Of a DNA stretch of 64,000 nucleotides, positions 1 through 11,565 are shown piece by piece. Below the pieces are notes generated by a model. It was not told the origin of the DNA. It was given only the letters and a program-made list of their open reading frames with translations, and made no database searches. Position 1 is the stretch's first letter. Every line of letters begins with the position of its first letter. Source of the stretch: Silene latifolia (taxonomy: Eukaryota; Streptophyta; Magnoliopsida; Caryophyllales; Caryophyllaceae); NCBI RefSeq assembly GCF_048544455.1, contig NC_133537.1:13205541-13269540 (forward strand), given 5' to 3'. The position numbers were made by a program, and so were the translations under genes.

Positions 1-266
1 AAAGAAACCTCGAAAATTTTTGAAAATTTTAACTAAGAATTTAGATGGTGGTAGTTAGGGTGAGAAAATTGAAATAAACAATTGAATTGGAATTGGAATG
101 AAAGAGAAAATGGAGTTATTAAAATAAAAGGAGTGTAAATGGTCATTAATGTTTATAAAAGAGTAAAACTCATCCATAAATGAGCACCATTCTATTTTTA
201 ATGATGATTTTTTTTCCAATCGGAAACATTTTCCAACACAAAATTTATTCTTTCCAAAAATAAAAT
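1..266. other. AT-rich intergenic DNA
   Basis: No coding, RNA or repeat structure could be supported here. The stretch is AT-rich and directly abuts the inverted-repeat end that opens the left nest at 267. Confidence 0.5.
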
Positions 267-633
267 GGTTTTTCTAACGTGTACCCTTATGGCACACATT
301 AATAACCCATATATGGTAATACTTACAACATATTCAAATGATATACATTTTTACCATATTTAATGAGAATATATTGTAAATATTACTCCCTCCTATTCAT
401 TTTAACTTTCCCCCTTTCCTTTTTCATCTATTCATATAACTCTTCATCTTTCCTTATTTAGTAAAATTTTATACTTATTTTAATCACCTTACCCCACAAC
501 AATACCCACAATACTCATACTTTATCTTATTTTAATCACCTTACCCCACAACAATACTTATTTTAATCGTCTTACCCCACAATAATACCTTCCCTCTTTC
601 CATTTACCTTACACCACCACAATACTTTACAAT

Positions 634-1214
634 TGTTCCGGGTGTAATTCCAGAGCAGTTATTTGTCACCACCCGTGCTTGTAGAGTGATGTCTTTTGCT
701 AACTCCTCCTTGCGGTCTCCTGAAACAATGAGCAAACTGAGGGCTCGGCTTTGGGTCGAGCGAACTCACTCCGACGCTCAAGTCAGTAAACTTAGAAAGG
801 TAAGTTGTTGTTACTTGGTGAAGTATATATTGTAGAGAGATAAGGAAGATATTACCAGATGAATAGTGATTCTTAGGTTAAATTGTGGATCCTTTACTCA
901 ATGAGAGTAGAGGAGTATTTATAGACTTTCACCTTTTGTCACGTAGTGGCCAAGTGGCCAAGTGGCTAGCAGGTGGAAAGACTAATCTACCCCTCGGCCG
1001 AGGGACCCATGGCAGGCCGGCGGGCCCTGTTGACTCGCCGCCGAGGGGTCTTGGATATGAGTTCGCGGATATGTGCCCCGGCTAGTTGCCCGGCCGGACC
1101 CATCGACAGCCGACTGTGCTGCGTCGGTTAGGCCGCCTAAGCCGTTGACTTCTTGTGGATATCTTTGACCTTGCTCAATATGTTGGTGGTCGGGTGCGAG
1201 AATATGCCCCATCA
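634..1214 (-). repeat. 3' LTR of Retand-like element 1
   Basis: Starts TGTTCCGGG on the plus strand and ends CCCCATCA, giving TG...CA ends. It matches 10855-11442 with few differences, mostly in the last ~120 bp. It carries a minus-strand TATAAATA (916-923) and the palindrome ccctcggccgaggg (991-1004). Just inside it (element orientation) a purine-rich run, gctgggagcaaat, fits the polypurine tract. Confidence 0.93.
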
Positions 1215-1697
1215 ATTTGCTCCCAGCGTAGTCTATGCCGTGGTATGGGCTCCGATGTATGTTGAGCGTGTATTCTGCGCAAGACAAAATTTTCTGCCCC
1301 GGCTTCTTCTACCTCGGCGTGGCTCTGCTTAGGCCGTACCATATCCCCCCTCCACATGGTTGTGTAACGGACATCCGATGTGGAAAAGGCAAAGACGCCG
1401 GGCCGAGACCGGGGTGGAGAGTCGGTTGTTTCGATTGCCCCCCGGCGGTGCTTTTCGGCTTGGTTGATCATGTGGCCGGCGGAGAAACGGATACTTAGGA
1501 ATTTGTTGAGGAAGATGAACGGGCAGAGAGATATGAAGGGGCGTGTTGAAGACGCTTGGTCACTGTTGCATTGATTGACATTCAACTGTTGCAACGATTG
1601 ACATTCCGTGGTTGCATGTTCGACACGTGTCTGTTTGTTGATTGGCTGACGTTTCATGGGCTGTGCCCTGATTGGTCCCTCTTCATGGGCTTTCCTC

Positions 1698-1705
1698 TAT
1701 AAATA
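1698..1705 (+). promoter_or_regulatory. TATA box ahead of antisense accessory ORFs (element 1)
   Basis: TATAAATA on the plus strand about 160 bp before the ATG at 1867, in a leader that also contains two attgacattc motifs. Element 2 keeps the same arrangement, with TATAAATA at 27864-27871. This suggests the antisense ORFs are transcribed from their own promoter rather than from the LTR. Confidence 0.6.
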
Positions 1706-1866
1706 GGGTACTTAGTCCCTGAAATTGGATTTTCTCAAAAATTTTCTTCTTTATAGCCCTTGTGACGAAACCTCTCTCTAGCTTTCAGAATCATTACTCC
1801 GGCGTGGCATTTTTCTTCAAGGTAAACAAATAAATTCTCTTTTTAACTCGTAAGTTTTGTTGTAAC

Positions 1867-4373
1867 ATGTCTTCTGCTGGTGCTGGACCTAGTAAGCCTG
1901 CGCCGGGGGGTTCCCCGTCGCGTCTTGATGAGGAGGAGATACTAAACGCCATCCCGATAAGGTTTGGGGGCCCTAGGTCTCCGTCTTTTGAAGTCGATCC
2001 AAAAGCTCCGGAGGGTGGGGAGGACGATGATGTTGATGATGACTGTGAGGAAGGGATCCCTTCTGGTGAAGAGAGGCCGCATATCCTGGACCACGGCGAG
2101 GCGTGCATGACTGGTCCTGACCGTGCCTGGACCAATAAATTCGCCAGTTGTTCCGGTGGAACTCTTTTCGAGGGTCATTTCTACTTCGGTGAGGGGTACA
2201 AAATTGTTATCCCTGGGAAGGGTCAGGCGGTCTGTTGCCCTCCTCCGGGTCATATCGGCGTATATATCAGGCATCTGGAGTATGGCCTCCGGTTTCCTTT
2301 GAATAAACACGTCACGGCCATCATCAAAGCTATGAACGTTGCCGTGGCTCAACTGCATCTGTTGGCCATTAGGACGATAGTTGGCTTCGTGTGGCTCTGT
2401 CTTTTCAAGGGGGAGGTACCTACAGTTAACTTATTCCGCCGGCTTCATCATCTTCGGGCATCGACCCCCGGTAAGGTGGGGTGGTACAGCGTGCGAGATG
2501 GAGGGGCGTCCTCTCTGTTGATAAGCTTTCTTCCTGCAAGGACTGGAAGGGGCGGTGGGTGTATGTCGAAGTACCGGATGACTATCCGCGCCCGGTCCTT
2601 CCAAAGACCAAGTCAACTTACGGTGCGAGAGTAAGAGGGAGCGTGAAAAATGGGTCTCCCAGAGTAAGCACAAGATGGATGCGGCGGGGTTCCTCTTGGT
2701 CGACGAGGAGCGGCGTCTGTTGTTTGATCCGAGAAGGGATGGGTGCCCTCGACTCAGATTATTCTTCAGGATGAGCTTCTTTGCCGCGTCGGCCTCATAC
2801 CGGCCCTCAACCAGGGTGAGTAGGGTCGGTGTGAGGCCCATCTTTGCCTATTACGCTCCTGTTTTTAGCTTTGTTTTACTTCTTTTATGTAACTCTTGTC
2901 TGGTTTCTTGCAGACCGGTTTGGCCAGGATCTGTCTGAGGAGACCTTGAAGAGGTTAGGGCTTGATAAGGACGGGAACGTCGTTGAGCGGCACCCTCAGG
3001 CTGACGCGCGTGATCGTAGATTGGCTCCCAACGAACTTATGGACAAGCAGCTGAAGGCACTGGATCAGGCGGCGGCTCAAGCACGGGTTCTCGGGGGCGT
3101 GCCGAAGAGAACATCAAAGGCAAGGTCCAGGTCGGCGACGTTGTCGATCCCAACTCCCTCTTCAACCCCAACGGTCCAGAAGGAGCATGTGGAGGTCATC
3201 GATGTCTCCGAGGAGATGGTGACCGTTGCGAAGGGCCCTCCTCCTCCAAAAAAGAGAAAAGAGTTCTGCAAAGCCTGCCGCCGCCGCCGGGAAAAGAGTG
3301 ATTCACCCGGTCCTCCAACTAAGAAGGTCCAGACTGGTACGGACCTAACCTGTGGTTCAGACTTAGCTGGTTCATTATGCATTCCCAATGACAGACTCTC
3401 TGATGTGTCAATGAATGTTGACATGGATGCGCTGTGTAAATTTTTTGTAGATCCGCCGTCGGCGCACTCGCCGTTCTTCGATCGGCAATTAGACAAGCAG
3501 CCTGAGAAGGCGGGTGATAGGAATGTCACCGTTGACTCCGCACTCCAGAAGGTTCCCCCCGCCGAGCTTGTGGCAGAGGGTGCAAAAATATCCAAGAGGC
3601 TGGCGAAGTGGACTCAACTGGCCGGCTCCTACATTATGGAGCAAGAACAGGCCATGGCCCAGGCTGGGCCACTGATCCAACGGCTTAAGCTTGATCTCTC
3701 CGCGGCAAAGGGGGAAGCCGGGAAGGCTAAGCTTGACCTCCTAGCTGCTCGGAAGCGTGCGGAGGAAGCTGAGAAGCAGCTACTGGCCGAGAGGGCCAAA
3801 GTCGAGGCTGCTGATACCACCTCTGCCCGGTTGCTGGAGGAGCGGGACAGGTATAAGGGTGGCTACGACGCCGTTGTTGCCAAAAGGGAAGAATGGAGGG
3901 GGATGTATGAGGCTCAGTCGGAGGCACTTGCGGACACTAGGGCTGTTCTTGCCCAAAGGGAGAAAGATATTGAGGTGCTTCAAGATAAGGTCCTCCCTGA
4001 CTTGTGCGCTCAATTCCGGGATCAGGCCGAGGAAGCGACCAGGGAGGCGATCAAGAGGCTCATTCCTGAAGACTCCTTCCCGTGGGAGAAGTTTGAACAG
4101 CTTCTGGACGAGATGGCCGATGCCGCGGAAAAGGCGGCTGCGGAAAAAGAGGAGGCGGCGAAGGCGGCTCAGATAGCCGAGGCCAAGGCGGCTTATGATG
4201 CAAAGGTGAAAGAGGCCGAAGAGGAGGCTGAAAGGCTGAAGGCATGTGGAGATGACAAGCTTTCCTCTGGGCCGGCCACCGAAGTTGATCTTTCTTTCAT
4301 TGTCGATGGTGGACGGACATCAAGCGTAGGGAGACGGGCGGTCGTCACCGGACTCACCCGGCGTCTCGGATAG
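1867..4373 (+). mobile_element. Antisense accessory ORF region of element 1 (gypsy-type transposase_28-like plus coiled coil)
   Basis: Two open stretches run opposite to gag-pol, between pol and the 3' LTR. The first (1867-2634) opens with an acidic, low-complexity leader. It then has a segment with GHIGVYIRHLEYGLRFPL and IRTIVGFVWLC, resembling the domain Pfam calls putative gypsy-type transposon (PF04195). The second (2844-4373, 509 residues) begins with a hydrophobic stretch, has a basic region near residues 130-155, and from about residue 230 is a long Ala/Glu/Lys-rich predicted coiled coil. A GT...AG-bounded spacer at 2816-2913 is matched by one at 29016-29116 in element 2. Function is unknown. 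Extra antisense ORFs are a known trait of Retand and other Tat elements. Confidence 0.7.
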
Positions 4374-4800
4374 CTTTAGCTGTTCGGGGCCAACCATCGA
4401 GCCTTTCCTCCCGCCATCTTTTGGCGCTTCAAATATCATGTCTGTAATCTTTTGCTTTTCTTTTCCTTGTTTATGTAAGACTTTGGTAGGTTGCGTTTTG
4501 GCTTATCCCTATGGGGACGGCCGTCGTCTGCATTCTTCTCGCTTGTAATCTGTTGTCATTAATGAAAGTTTGCTTGTTTTGCCTCTGGCTTGGCCGAGGT
4601 CTTTTCTTGTCTTCTTGCGTTATTAATTGAGCGCTTTTTATTTTTACCTTTAGCTTAGCTGAGGCAGCTAGAACGCGTATCTCAACTGCGTTTAACGTCT
4701 TTTTCTTGAACATGTTAGCGTGTTGGTCGCTTCCTCTTTCACTCTCGGTCTGACCGAGGCGTCGGATTTGCGCTTCCCAACCGCTGTTGTGAACATGTTA

Positions 4801-5160
4801 GCGTATCGATCGTTGTGTCCCCTGCCAGGCCTTCGGCGGGCCGAGGCGAAGCGTATCGATCGTTGTGTCCCCTGCCAGGCCTTCGGCGGGCCGAGGCGAC
4901 TAGGGGTTGCGACGCGACAGCGTAAGTTGGCTTATCGATCGTTGTGTCCCCTGCCTGGCCTTCGGCGGACCGAGGCGACTAGGGGTTACGACGCGACAGC
5001 GTAAGTTGGCTTATCGATCGTTGTGTCCCCTGCCTGGCCTTCGGCGGACCGAGGCGACTAGGGGTTACGACGCGACAGCGTAAGTTGGCGTATCGACCGT
5101 TGTGTCCCCTGCCAGGCCTTCGGCGGGCCGAGGCGACTAGGGGTTACGGCGCGACAGCAT
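4801..5160. repeat. Tandem repeat, ~79-bp unit, in element 1
   Basis: The phrase tatcgatcgttgtgtcccc recurs with starts at 4804, 4854, 4933 and 5012, and with one change at 5091. This gives one short 50-bp spacing and then three spacings of 79 bp. Each unit holds cttcggcggnccgaggcga. It lies between the antisense ORFs and the end of pol, where Retand elements are known to carry an amplified tandem repeat. Confidence 0.9.
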
Positions 5161-8100
5161 TCTTGGGGTGACTGCCCGGCTTGGGCCAGGGCGTCTACCA
5201 CGATATGACCGCGGAGGGGATAAACACTTTGACGGAAAAATTGGGTGATTCTTCATTAGATGTAAACATGCGTTGGGGTGCCAACAATTGTTTTGGATAC
5301 CTCCGCCGCTACACAAAGTATTTCCTGAGATTGTCAGTGTTCCAATGGCTCATCAGAGGCACACCCTCCATGTCGGTCAGCCGGTATGTACCCGGCCTCA
5401 TTTCTTCAACCACTTTGTAGGGACCCTCCCAGTTGGCCGTTAGTTTACCATGAATGTTTCCCTTGTTGGTGGCGGCCGACTTTCTTAGGACTAGATCCCC
5501 TACTTTCAAGTCCCTTTTGTGGACTCTTCGGTTGTAAGCTCTTCTCATTCGGTTTTGGTACACCGCCAAGTTGAGGCGTGCTGTATCTCGGCTTTCTTCA
5601 ACTAGGTCTAGGGGGGTTCTTAAGCCTTCCTCATTTTCAACCGGGTTAAAGGTGGCCGTTCTGAATGTCGGCACCGTTGCTTCAATTCGCGGGGATCGCG
5701 CCGGACCGTAGACTAAGTGGAACGGACTGTACCCCGTTGCTTCTTTCTCCGTGGTTCGCAGGGACCATAGGACGCCGGGTAGTTCATCGGCCCATCTTCC
5801 CTTTAGGTCTTCAACTGTCTTCTTCAAATCATTGAGGATTGTTTTATTGGCCGCCTCCGCCTGTCCGTTGCTCTGTGGGTGACAGACGGAGGAGTATGCA
5901 AATTTGATACCGAGCTCTTCCAGCCAGCTCATTATTGTGTCACTCCAAAACTCTCGGCCGTGGTCGAATACCATGACTTGGGGTAACCCAAAACGAGTTA
6001 TGACATTTTCCCAGATTACCTTTCTTACGGCTGCTGTCGTCTTTGCAGGTACTGCTACAGCTTCAACCCATTTGGTGAAGTAGTCAACGGCGACAATCAA
6101 GAACTTTCTTCCGCCGGATGCCGTTGGAAATGGCCCTAGTAGATCCATCCCCCACTGTGCGAAAGGAAGGGGATTAAGCACCGGCCTGCGAGGTCTCGGG
6201 ATGGCGCATGTATCACCGGAGCATGTATTTGTGGTTGTTGCATTTTTTGGTCTTGGCCGGAATCCGCAAGCATGGTGGGCCAGAAATAGCCGGCTCGGAG
6301 AGCTTTGTGGGCTAGTGTTCTTGCCCCCATGTGATGGCCGCAGATGCCTTCGTGGATCTCTGTCAAGATTAGCTCCGCGTCCGGACCGACGCACTTTAAG
6401 AGTGGCCTCGTCACGGACCTCTGTACAATTCTTCAAACACCAAGTACCTTGCTGCGATCCTCTTTATCTTTTGCGAGAGACTGCGGTCTTCCGGTAGTTC
6501 ATTTGTCAATTTGTATTTCATTATCGGAGTCATCCACGTTGTCTCGGTCTCTATGTTACCCACCATGCCGACGGTCTCAGTAATGCTTTTGGCATTCCTG
6601 ATGTCCACCAAAGACGGTTGGTGACATTCTTGATGGTTGAATCAAGCGAGTTTTGAGAGAGCGTCGGCTCGGTTGTTCTCAGACCTGGGAATGCATTGTA
6701 TCTGAAAAGATTTCAATTTTGAGGTGTCAGCTTTTACCCTTTCCAGGTATCTTACCATTCCGTCGTCTCGAGTCTCGTACTCTCCTCTGATTTGATTAGC
6801 CACCAAAAGTGAATCTGTTTTCAAAATGATGTGCTCCGCCCCTGCGGCCCTAGCTAGCTCGACTCCGGTTATCACCACCTCGTATTCGGATTCGTTGTTT
6901 GAGGCCGAGAAGGTAAATTTCAAGGCGTACTCGAACTCGTCCCCGTTTGGGCTGATGATAAGTATCCGGCTCCGAGCCGTACATTCGTCGTGGAGGACCC
7001 GTCGGTGTATGCCTCCCATACTCCGGGGTTTTGCTCTTCTTGGTATGTGCATTCGGCCGGGAAATCGCTGTTCTGTCCCTTTATTGAGGGCCTCGGCTTG
7101 TCTTGAATGCCGGCCGGATAGCTCTCTTGCCCATTTGATGAGTCTGCGGATTGCTCAAATTTTTCCAATGCTTTCTCCAACTGGTCGGTTAGGGACCGTC
7201 ACGGGATGTGCGTCGAAGTAGGGTTTCGATTTCCTTGACGACGACAAAGAAAGGCGCTTTTTCAATCGGCGGGTAATTTCTCTCGGCGGGCAACAATGTA
7301 TGGTGACAAAGTAGATTGGGTCTTTGTTGCTTGTCCTCTTCTCACGACGATCAAGACCGACCGTGGCCGAGGTAATCGCTATGTCTGAGATATAGTGTTT
7401 CCCAAAGATCGGCCTGGACGGGGTTGGGAGAGTCGAAGATGAGCTTTCGATTGTTTGAAAGCCGTGCTCGCTCCTCCCCAGCCGAAGTCTTTATTCCCCT
7501 TCAACACCTTGAAGAATGGGGTGCTCTTGTCGGCTGACCGAGAGATGAAACGGGCTAGAGCCGCCATCCTCCCGGTCAGCATCATGACCTCCTTTCGATT
7601 CCTCGGCTCCGGCAGGTCTAGGATCGCCTGGACTTTGTCCGGATTGGCGTCAATTCCCCGGCAGCGACAAGTACGCGAGGAACTTATCTGCCGGACACCG
7701 AAGTTGCATTTCATTGGGTTGAGCTTCATCTTGTACTTCCTTAGTGAACAAAATGTCTCGTGCAAATCGGCTAAGTGCTTCATTTGTCGGACTTGCTTTT
7801 TACGATAGCATCGTCGACGTAAGCCTCAATGTTTCGCCCTTTTTGATTTTGGAACACTTTGTCCACCAGTCTTGTGTAAGTTGCACCGGCGTTCTTTAAA
7901 CCAAACGGCATCATTTTGTACATGTATGTGCCGTTAGCAGTGATGAATGCGCATTTAGGCATGTCTTCCTCGGCCATGAACACCTGATGATACCCGAGAA
8001 GGCGTCCCAGCTCAAGATAGTGTAGCCTGCCGTCGCGTCGATTAAACTATCTATTCGAGGCAAGGGATAGCAATCTTTGGGGCATGCTTTATTAAGATTG

Positions 8101-10254
8101 GTAAAATCCACGCACATCCTCCATGCCCCCGATGATTTCTTCACCATTACAACATTAGCTAACCACTCAGGATAGGTACAAGGCATGATGAAGCCTGCCG
8201 CCAGCAATTTATCTACCTCGGCTTTGATGGCCTCATCCTTCTCGGCTGAGGAGTTCCTCATCCTTTGCTTGACGGGGCGAGCGGTGGGGAGTACGTTCAG
8301 TTTGTGAACAATTACTTCCCGGCTCACGCCTGGCATCTCGGCCGCTGAGTAGGCGAAGACGTCTTTGTTCTTTCTCAGCAGATCTAGGAGTGCGGCTCTG
8401 AATCTTGGCTCCAGGTTAACACCGATAGTTACGGTGCGGCCTGGGTCAATCTCCACCTCTTCGGTCTCCGCTCCTTCAACCATGCCGACGGTGGCACCCA
8501 TGTGCTCGCCCTCCTGTTGCAAGGATGGGCTCTTCCCCTTCTCTGACTTCTTCGCCACTTTGAAGGATTGCATGTTGCACCCTCGGGCGGACACTTGGAT
8601 ATTGACCACTTCGTCCTTTTCGTTCTTTGAAACGAGCTTATGCGCTTCCCCGGTCGAGACATACACCAATGTCGAGCCGGATGGACATTACTGCATCGGC
8701 CTCGCTCAGGGTGACTCGGCCTATCAGAACGTTGTAGGCGGACGAGCCGTCAATGACCACGAACTCAGACATAACGTTTTTGGCCGCACTTCCCTCGCCG
8801 AACCTCACCGACAGCCTGATTGACCCAAGGGGTACCAGGCCGGCTCCAGAAAAGCTGTACAACGGGTTGGTGCAGGGGCTCAAGTCTTCAACTTTCAGAC
8901 CGAGGTTGAGAAAGCATTCGCTGTACATAATGTTTGTGTAGGCGCCTGTGTCAATCAGGCATCTCTTCACCAGGTGGTTGGCTATGTCCAAGTGGACTAC
9001 GAGTGGGTCGCTGTGAGGGGTGATGATTCCCTCGTAATCCTTCTTCCCAATAGTTATATCGGGGATGTTGGAAGCGGGAGTCGCTGTGTTGGGCACAAAG
9101 TTGATGGCCTGATACAGCTCGTTCAGGTGCCGTTTGTGCCCATGAGCGGACCCACCGTTCTCGTTGCCCCCGATGACAACATGGATTACTCCCATCCGTT
9201 CGAAGACGGATTTCTTATCCGAACCGTCGGCATCAGTCTTTTGGCCTTTGGCAACATACTTGCCGAGGCTCCCCTTCCGGATCAGTTCTTCAATGGCATT
9301 CTTCAGATGCCGGCAGTTGTCAGTAAGGTGACCGGTGTGGCCGTGGTATTCACAGTACTGGCTCGTACCACCGTCACTCCTCGGCCTGGGAGGCCTCTCC
9401 CACTTCTGACCCTCGCTCTTGCTCAGGGCGAAAACCTCGGCGACAGACACGGCCAGGGGGTGTGATCATTGTACCGCCTCTGGCGGTTCGTTCCCGAATT
9501 CCCCCCGGTGTCCACCGAGTTCTGTTTCCTGGTCGACCTGTCAGACCGTGACCTATTATCGTCACGGCGTCTTTCATCCGGGTTGTCCTCCCGGCGGCTT
9601 TTTCTTTCTGAGTGCTCGGCCTCGCTGGGGCCTGCCCAGGTTCTGTGGTAGTCCTCCACCTTAATGGCTTGATCGGCCATTTTCCTGGCGGAGTCTAGTC
9701 TCTGGCCGCCGCACTTGATGAGCTCATTCTTTAGGTCTCCTCTCGGGAGGCCTTTCATCAGCGCGAAGGCTGCCAGTTCGCTGTTCAGCTCACGAATCTG
9801 CTGAACCTTGGCGTCGAACCTCTTCACATAACTTCGGAGAGATTCGCCTCCTTCCTGTCTGATAGTCAGGAGGTCCGAGGTCTCCACGGCCCTCCTCTTG
9901 TTGCAGGAATACTGGGCTAGGAACGTGTCTTTTAGGTCGGCGTAATAAAGATACCGACCCGTCGGGTAGCCCCTTGTACCAACTTTGTGCCATCCCACGC
10001 AGTGTCGTTGGGAAGATTCGGCACCAAACCTCATCGGGTTGCTCCCATACTGACATGTGAGACTCGTAAGCCTCGACGTGGTCGGTTGGGTCGCCTTCTC
10101 CTTTGTATGCTATAGGTGGCAACTTCAGCTTAGTCGGCACCGGGGTATCTAGGACGTAGGCGCTGAGGGGCTGTCTGACCACGTGTCGAATGACACGCGG
10201 CGATCGGCTCCTCGCATCCCTAGTCCGGCTCCTCTCCCCGTGGCGGGAAGGGCT

Positions 10255-10320
10255 TCTTCTCCGACTCTGGTGAGTCGGGCTTCTTCTCCGACTCTGGTGA
10301 GTCGGGCTTCTTTCACTCCT
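10255..10320 (-). repeat. 27-bp direct repeats encoding SR-rich gag segment (element 1)
   Basis: About two and a half copies of a unit containing cgactctggtgagtcggg. On the minus strand they encode repeats of the form SPTHQSRRR within an arginine/serine-rich part of gag. Element 2 has one more copy at the matching site. Confidence 0.75.
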
Positions 10321-10834
10321 CTGGGGGGTGCCTCGTCGGCGCTGCGGCGACGCCATCCTCCCGCGAGTGCGGGAAGGACTGAGGTCTACCACTAGCGCTC
10401 TGGGCTCCCCCGACGTCTTGATAGGGCCGGCTTCTTCCAGTGCTCCATTCAAGTCTCTTGGAGTCACATTCTGGGCCCTGGTCTCCTGGACGGGTTCCGC
10501 CGCTCTTGTCGGTGTGACAGTGTGAGCCGGCGTGCTAGCAATTATGTCCAGGAGTAGCTTCAGCTTTGCTGCATCAACCACATGTCCCATGACGGTGACC
10601 TGGTCGGCGGGCAGCGGTATATCTTGTTCCTTTGGCGTCCCGTTCGTCGTATCAGTGATATGGCCGGTGGGGGACTGCCCGATTTCTGAGTTGTGGAATG
10701 TGTCGTCTTGGTAGAATTTGTTTTCCACCAACACCTTCTCTGGTTGTTTCGACATCTTCTTAGCTTTGTGGGTGGGTTTTTGTTTTGTTTTTTTTTTTTG
10801 TTTGGGAATGAATGTGACTAGCTTCTAGTATCTT

Positions 10835-10852
10835 TCCCCACAGACGGCGCCA
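10835..10852 (-). other. Primer binding site, tRNA-Asp type (element 1)
   Basis: On the minus strand, two bases after the 5' LTR, the sequence is TGGCGCCGTCTGTGGGGA. The first nine bases and the last five match the complement of a plant tRNA-Asp 3' end plus CCA, TGGCGCCGTTGCCGGGGA. The tRNA-Asp gene at 45042-45113 in this window supplies that comparison. Confidence 0.75.
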
Positions 10853-10854
10853 AT

Positions 10855-11442
10855 TGTTCCGGGTGTAATTCCAGAGCAGTTATTTGTCACCACCCGTGCT
10901 TGTAGAGTGATGTCTTTTGCTAACTCCTCCTTGCGGTCTCCTGAAACAATGAGCAAACTGAGGGCTCGGCTTTGGGCCGAGCGAACTCACTCCGACGCTC
11001 AAGTCAGTAAACTTAGAAAGGTAAGTTGTTGTTACTTGGTGAAGTATATATTGTAGAGAGATAAGGAAGATATTACCAGATGAATAGTGATTCTTAGGTT
11101 AAATTGTGGATCCTTTACTCAATGAGAGTATAGGAGTATTTATAGACTTTCACCTTTTGTCACGTAGTGGCCAAGTGGCCAAGTGGCTAGCAGGTGGAAA
11201 GACTGATCTACCCCTCGGCCGAGGGACCCATGGTAGGCCGGCGGGCCCTGTTGACTCGCCGCCGAGGGGTCTTGGATATGAGTTCGCGGATATGTGCTCC
11301 CTGCTAGCTAGTTGCCCGCCGGGACCCATCCGACAGCCGATTGTCGCGTCGGTTAGGCCGCCTAAGCCGTTGACTTGCTGTGGATATCTTTGATCTTGCT
11401 CAATATGTTGACTGGTCAGCGGGTGCAGAATATGCCCCATCA
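10855..11442 (-). repeat. 5' LTR of Retand-like element 1
   Basis: Near-identical partner of 634-1214, with TG...CA ends. The minus-strand TATA box lies at 11137-11144, so the transcript of this element runs leftward through gag-pol. The palindrome ccctcggccgaggg is kept at 11212-11225. Confidence 0.93.
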
Positions 11443-11565
11443 ACAATAAAATAATTCTCCCCTTAATTTGCGTGCCCTTTTGAAAGTGGAGAGTTAAAAT
11501 GAATAGGAGGGAGTACCATATATGGATTATTAATGTGTGCCCTTAGGGCACACGTTAGAAAAACC

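Larger units (their letters stand above)
634..11442 (-). mobile_element. Ty3/gypsy LTR retrotransposon, Tat lineage, Retand-like (element 1)
   Basis: A 10.8-kb element on the minus strand with LTRs of about 581-588 bp, flanked by the 5-bp duplication acaat (629-633 and 11443-11447). In element orientation the parts are: 5' LTR (10855-11442), PBS, gag with an arginine/serine-rich segment (about 10.75-9.4 kb), aspartic protease with DTGA motif (near 8.95 kb), reverse transcriptase (about 8.3-7.4 kb), RNase H (about 7.05-6.6 kb), integrase (about 6.4-5.3 kb), a tandem repeat, oppositely oriented accessory ORFs (1867-4373) and 3' LTR (634-1214). The layout matches Retand-2 of Silene. The gag-pol region is broken, by roughly half a dozen or more changes. 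The LTRs differ by about 3% by eye, suggesting insertion on the order of a million years ago. Confidence 0.93.
388..11511. mobile_element. Stowaway-like MITE split by Retand-like element 1
   Basis: The sequence after TA at about 386 reads ctccctcctattcatttt, and its inverted copy aaaatgaataggagggag lies at about 11494-11511, followed by TA. The ctccctcc...ggagggag ends with a TA target are typical of plant Stowaway (Tc1/mariner) MITEs. Two partly repeated blocks rich in accttaccccacaa fill the left half. Retand-like element 1 interrupts it at 629/11447. Other Stowaway-like copies occur at 24909-25126, 46350-46440 and probably 48993-49081. Confidence 0.65.
267..11565. mobile_element. Small TIR element split by later insertions (outer shell of left nest)
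   Basis: The left end reads ggtttttctaacgtgt, followed by a run through gcacacattaataaccc and ccatatatgg. The mirror image of this run appears at about 11514-11565, ending acacgttagaaaaacc. About 120 bp of the left half and about 50 bp of the right half survive. Everything between is younger insertion: Stowaway-like ends, then Retand-like element 1. A related, uninterrupted copy with the same kind of ends lies at 48607-48746. The superfamily is not clear because no convincing target duplication was seen. Confidence 0.6.

Noticed and set aside
982-1657. Overlapping frames in and beside the LTR of Retand-like element 1
   Set aside because: They lie across the LTR and leader, have no recognisable features, and similar chance frames appear in the sister LTRs. 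Treated as shadows.
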